Below are positions 61,986 to 64,000 of a stretch of 64,000 bases of DNA, in pieces. The notes under the pieces are model-generated. The model was not told the DNA's origin. It searched no databases and was given only the letters and a program-made list of their open reading frames with translations. This DNA is from an uncultured Muribaculaceae bacterium (GTDB taxonomy: Bacteria; Bacteroidota; Bacteroidia; Bacteroidales; Muribaculaceae): assembly GCA_910578385.1 (NCBI GenBank), contig CAJTQV010000003.1, positions 1 through 64,000 of the forward strand. Reading direction: 5' to 3'. A program made the position numbers and the translations under genes. Position 1 is the stretch's first letter. The number at the start of each line of letters is the position of its first letter.

Positions 61986-63323
61986 ATGAGAGAAAAAGAA
62001 TTTCTGCCGCTGGTGAGCGGCAAGCTTGGTATTGAGGAGCTTAACCCGATGCAGCTCCACATGATGCGCACCGCATCGGAGGCGCGCGACATAATCCTGC
62101 TTTCGCCGACCGGCTCGGGCAAGACGTTGGCGTTCATACTGCCCATGCTGAAAATGATGAAGCCTGCCACCGGACGTGTGCAGGCTGTCGTCATAGCACC
62201 TTCGCGCGAGCTCGTGCTACAGATTGCCGGTATCACACGCAATATCGCCGCCGGATTCAAGACCACGCCTCTTTACGGCGGTCACAAGGTGGAGGATGAG
62301 GTCAACTCGCTCAGCGCCGGAACCGACATAATCGTTGCCACTCCTGGCCGTCTGCTCGATCATATCGAGCGGCGTAATGTCGATGTGCTCCCCACGAGGA
62401 TACTTGTGCTCGATGAGTTTGACAAGTCGCTCGAACTCGGTTTCGAGAAGGAGATGAAGAAGATAATGGCACGCCTCAAGAATGTGAGCCGCACGCTGCT
62501 CACGTCGGCCACTCGTGCCGACGTGCTGCCCGATTTCCTCAAGCTCGACAATCCGGTGACAATCGACTACCTCGGCGGCAATGAGGACCTGCGCCGGCGA
62601 ACCCGCGTGCATCGCGTTGACTCCGATGCCAACGACAAGCTCGACACCCTCGCCCTGCTGCTTGAGAACCTTGCCGCCGATGCCGGAGGACATGAGCGCA
62701 GCATCGTGTTCGTGAACCACCGCGAGAGCGCGGAGCGCACAGCACAGTATCTGAAGAAGCGCGGCATACCGGCCATACTTTATCATGGCGCTCTCGACCA
62801 GCGTGACCGCGAGACGGCGGTGGCGCTCTTCAACAACGGTTCCCGCCCGGTGCTTGTGGCCACTGACCTTGCCGCCCGAGGTCTCGACATAGAGGGGGTG
62901 CGCAATGTAATCCACTATCACCAGCCGCTCACCGAAGAGACATATACCCACCGTAACGGACGTACCGCCCGTGTGGCAGCCGAGGGAGACATCTTCGTGC
63001 TTGTCGGGCCGAACGAGGATGTCCGCGAATACATGGACTTCGACACCACGCGTTATCTTGATGCCGACCGCCGTTACAAGGAAGAGCGTCCCGTTGAGAC
63101 GCTATACTTCTCCGCAGGACGCCGCGAGAAACTGTCGAGGGGCGACATACTCGGCTTCCTTGTCAAAGAGGGTGGAGCGGAACCGGCGCAGATAGGAAAG
63201 ATTGATGTCTACGATCACTACGCTCTCGCCGCGCTCGATGCCTCGTGCGCTGCAGATGTCCTTGCAAGAATAAAAGGGAAAAAGATAAAGGGGGAGAAAC
63301 GCCTTATATCCCTTATCGGTTAA
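61986..63323 (+). CDS. DEAD/DEAH-box RNA helicase with DEFD motif
   Basis: 445 residues. Q-motif region, Walker A SPTGSGKT, motif II DEFD in place of DEAD, SATR in place of SAT, DLAARGLDIEGV and HRNGRTAR. The C-terminus (about 340-445) has an extra domain of unknown role. Probable RNA helicase in translation or ribosome assembly. Confidence 0.88.
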   Translation: MREKEFLPLVSGKLGIEELNPMQLHMMRTASEARDIILLSPTGSGKTLAFILPMLKMMKPATGRVQAVVIAPSRELVLQIAGITRNIAAGFKTTPLYGGHKVEDEVNSLSAGTDIIVATPGRLLDHIERRNVDVLPTRILVLDEFDKSLELGFEKEMKKIMARLKNVSRTLLTSATRADVLPDFLKLDNPVTIDYLGGNEDLRRRTRVHRVDSDANDKLDTLALLLENLAADAGGHERSIVFVNHRESAERTAQYLKKRGIPAILYHGALDQRDRETAVALFNNGSRPVLVATDLAARGLDIEGVRNVIHYHQPLTEETYTHRNGRTARVAAEGDIFVLVGPNEDVREYMDFDTTRYLDADRRYKEERPVETLYFSAGRREKLSRGDILGFLVKEGGAEPAQIGKIDVYDHYALAALDASCAADVLARIKGKKIKGEKRLISLIG

Positions 63324-63339
63324 AAGTTAGCCTAAAATA

Positions 63340-63369
63340 TTGCCATACGGCAAAAAATTTGTAACTTTG
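63340..63369 (+). promoter_or_regulatory. Promoter of the pyruvate oxidoreductase gene
   Basis: TTG (63340-63342), 19-base spacer, TAACTTTG (63362-63369): exact consensus. The predicted 5' leader is about 146 bases. Confidence 0.65.
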
Positions 63370-63498
63370 CAGAATGAAATTTACCCTGTGGTGCCGCTGT
63401 GAGTCTTCAAGAGGCTTGCGACGCGGTGTCCGTATCCCGGGTTTAGACATGTTTTATACGACTTAAAGCATTAATATACAGGTAAACATAGATTTTAA

Positions 63499-64000
<502 letters not shown>

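Overview
The window reads as chromosomal DNA of a Bacteroidales bacterium, most likely a Muribaculaceae-type gut commensal. Support: TTTG/TTG-N19-21-TAnnTTTG promoters, no consistent Shine-Dalgarno sites, an HU / COX24-like micro-protein / RNase G cluster, DUF4494, DUF349 and DUF5723 proteins, BspA-like leucine-rich repeat surface proteins with short C-terminal sorting-type tails, cytochrome bd, and pyruvate:ferredoxin oxidoreductase. Most of the window is moderately GC-rich and densely coded. Three stretches look clearly more AT-rich: 1-6 kb (defence genes), about 19-22 kb (a broken secreted protein) and about 51-56 kb (a giant LRR protein and a toxin-antitoxin pair). Base composition was judged by eye, and function is inferred from motifs because no database was available.

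Layout. 1-5.9 kb, minus strand: an Eco57I-type DNA methyltransferase running off the left edge, and a PLD-nuclease/SF2-helicase fusion, next to a CAU tRNA. 6.5-7.9 kb: MsrAB and a VanZ-like protein. 8.2-13.8 kb: a five-gene plus-strand operon (two ArnT/Rgt-like GT39 transferases, a polyprenyl-phosphate GT2, a duplicated LpxB_N membrane protein, a UDP-glucuronate epimerase-like enzyme). Together these could build and attach a lipid-carried uronic acid on LPS or lipid A. A two-component system follows convergently, then Kup and an NhaC-type antiporter overlapping tail to tail. 19.2-22.0 kb: a secreted protein split by a C8 homopolymer.

22.2-37.1 kb is mostly envelope and housekeeping: cytidylate-kinase-like protein, cyclophilin, lipoprotein plus DUF5723 barrel, DUF349, Sel1, SerB, patatin-barrel, ApbE, DJ-1 and YigZ. 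37.3-39.6 kb: HU, COX24-like micro-ORF, RNase G. 39.7-45.1 kb, minus strand: cydA-cydB, two short chromate transporters and folC. 45.3-51.1 kb: DUF4494, YggS, sugar MFS, transketolase, a candidate orphan small RNA and an RluA-type pseudouridine synthase. 51.3-55.5 kb: a 1268-residue LRR protein behind a roughly 400-nt conserved-looking leader. 55.7-57.5 kb: HigBA and a degenerate GH108 protein fused to a lipobox/coil/TM tail. 57.6-64 kb: TetR, FabG, IspD, RecG, a DEAD-box helicase and the start of PFOR, running off the right edge.

The most interesting items are the GT39/GT2/LpxB_N/epimerase cassette, the C8-split secreted protein, the GH108-spanin-like fusion lacking its catalytic Glu, the orphan promoter-terminator unit near 50.2-50.37 kb, the LRR leader element, and the tRNA-side defence pair.
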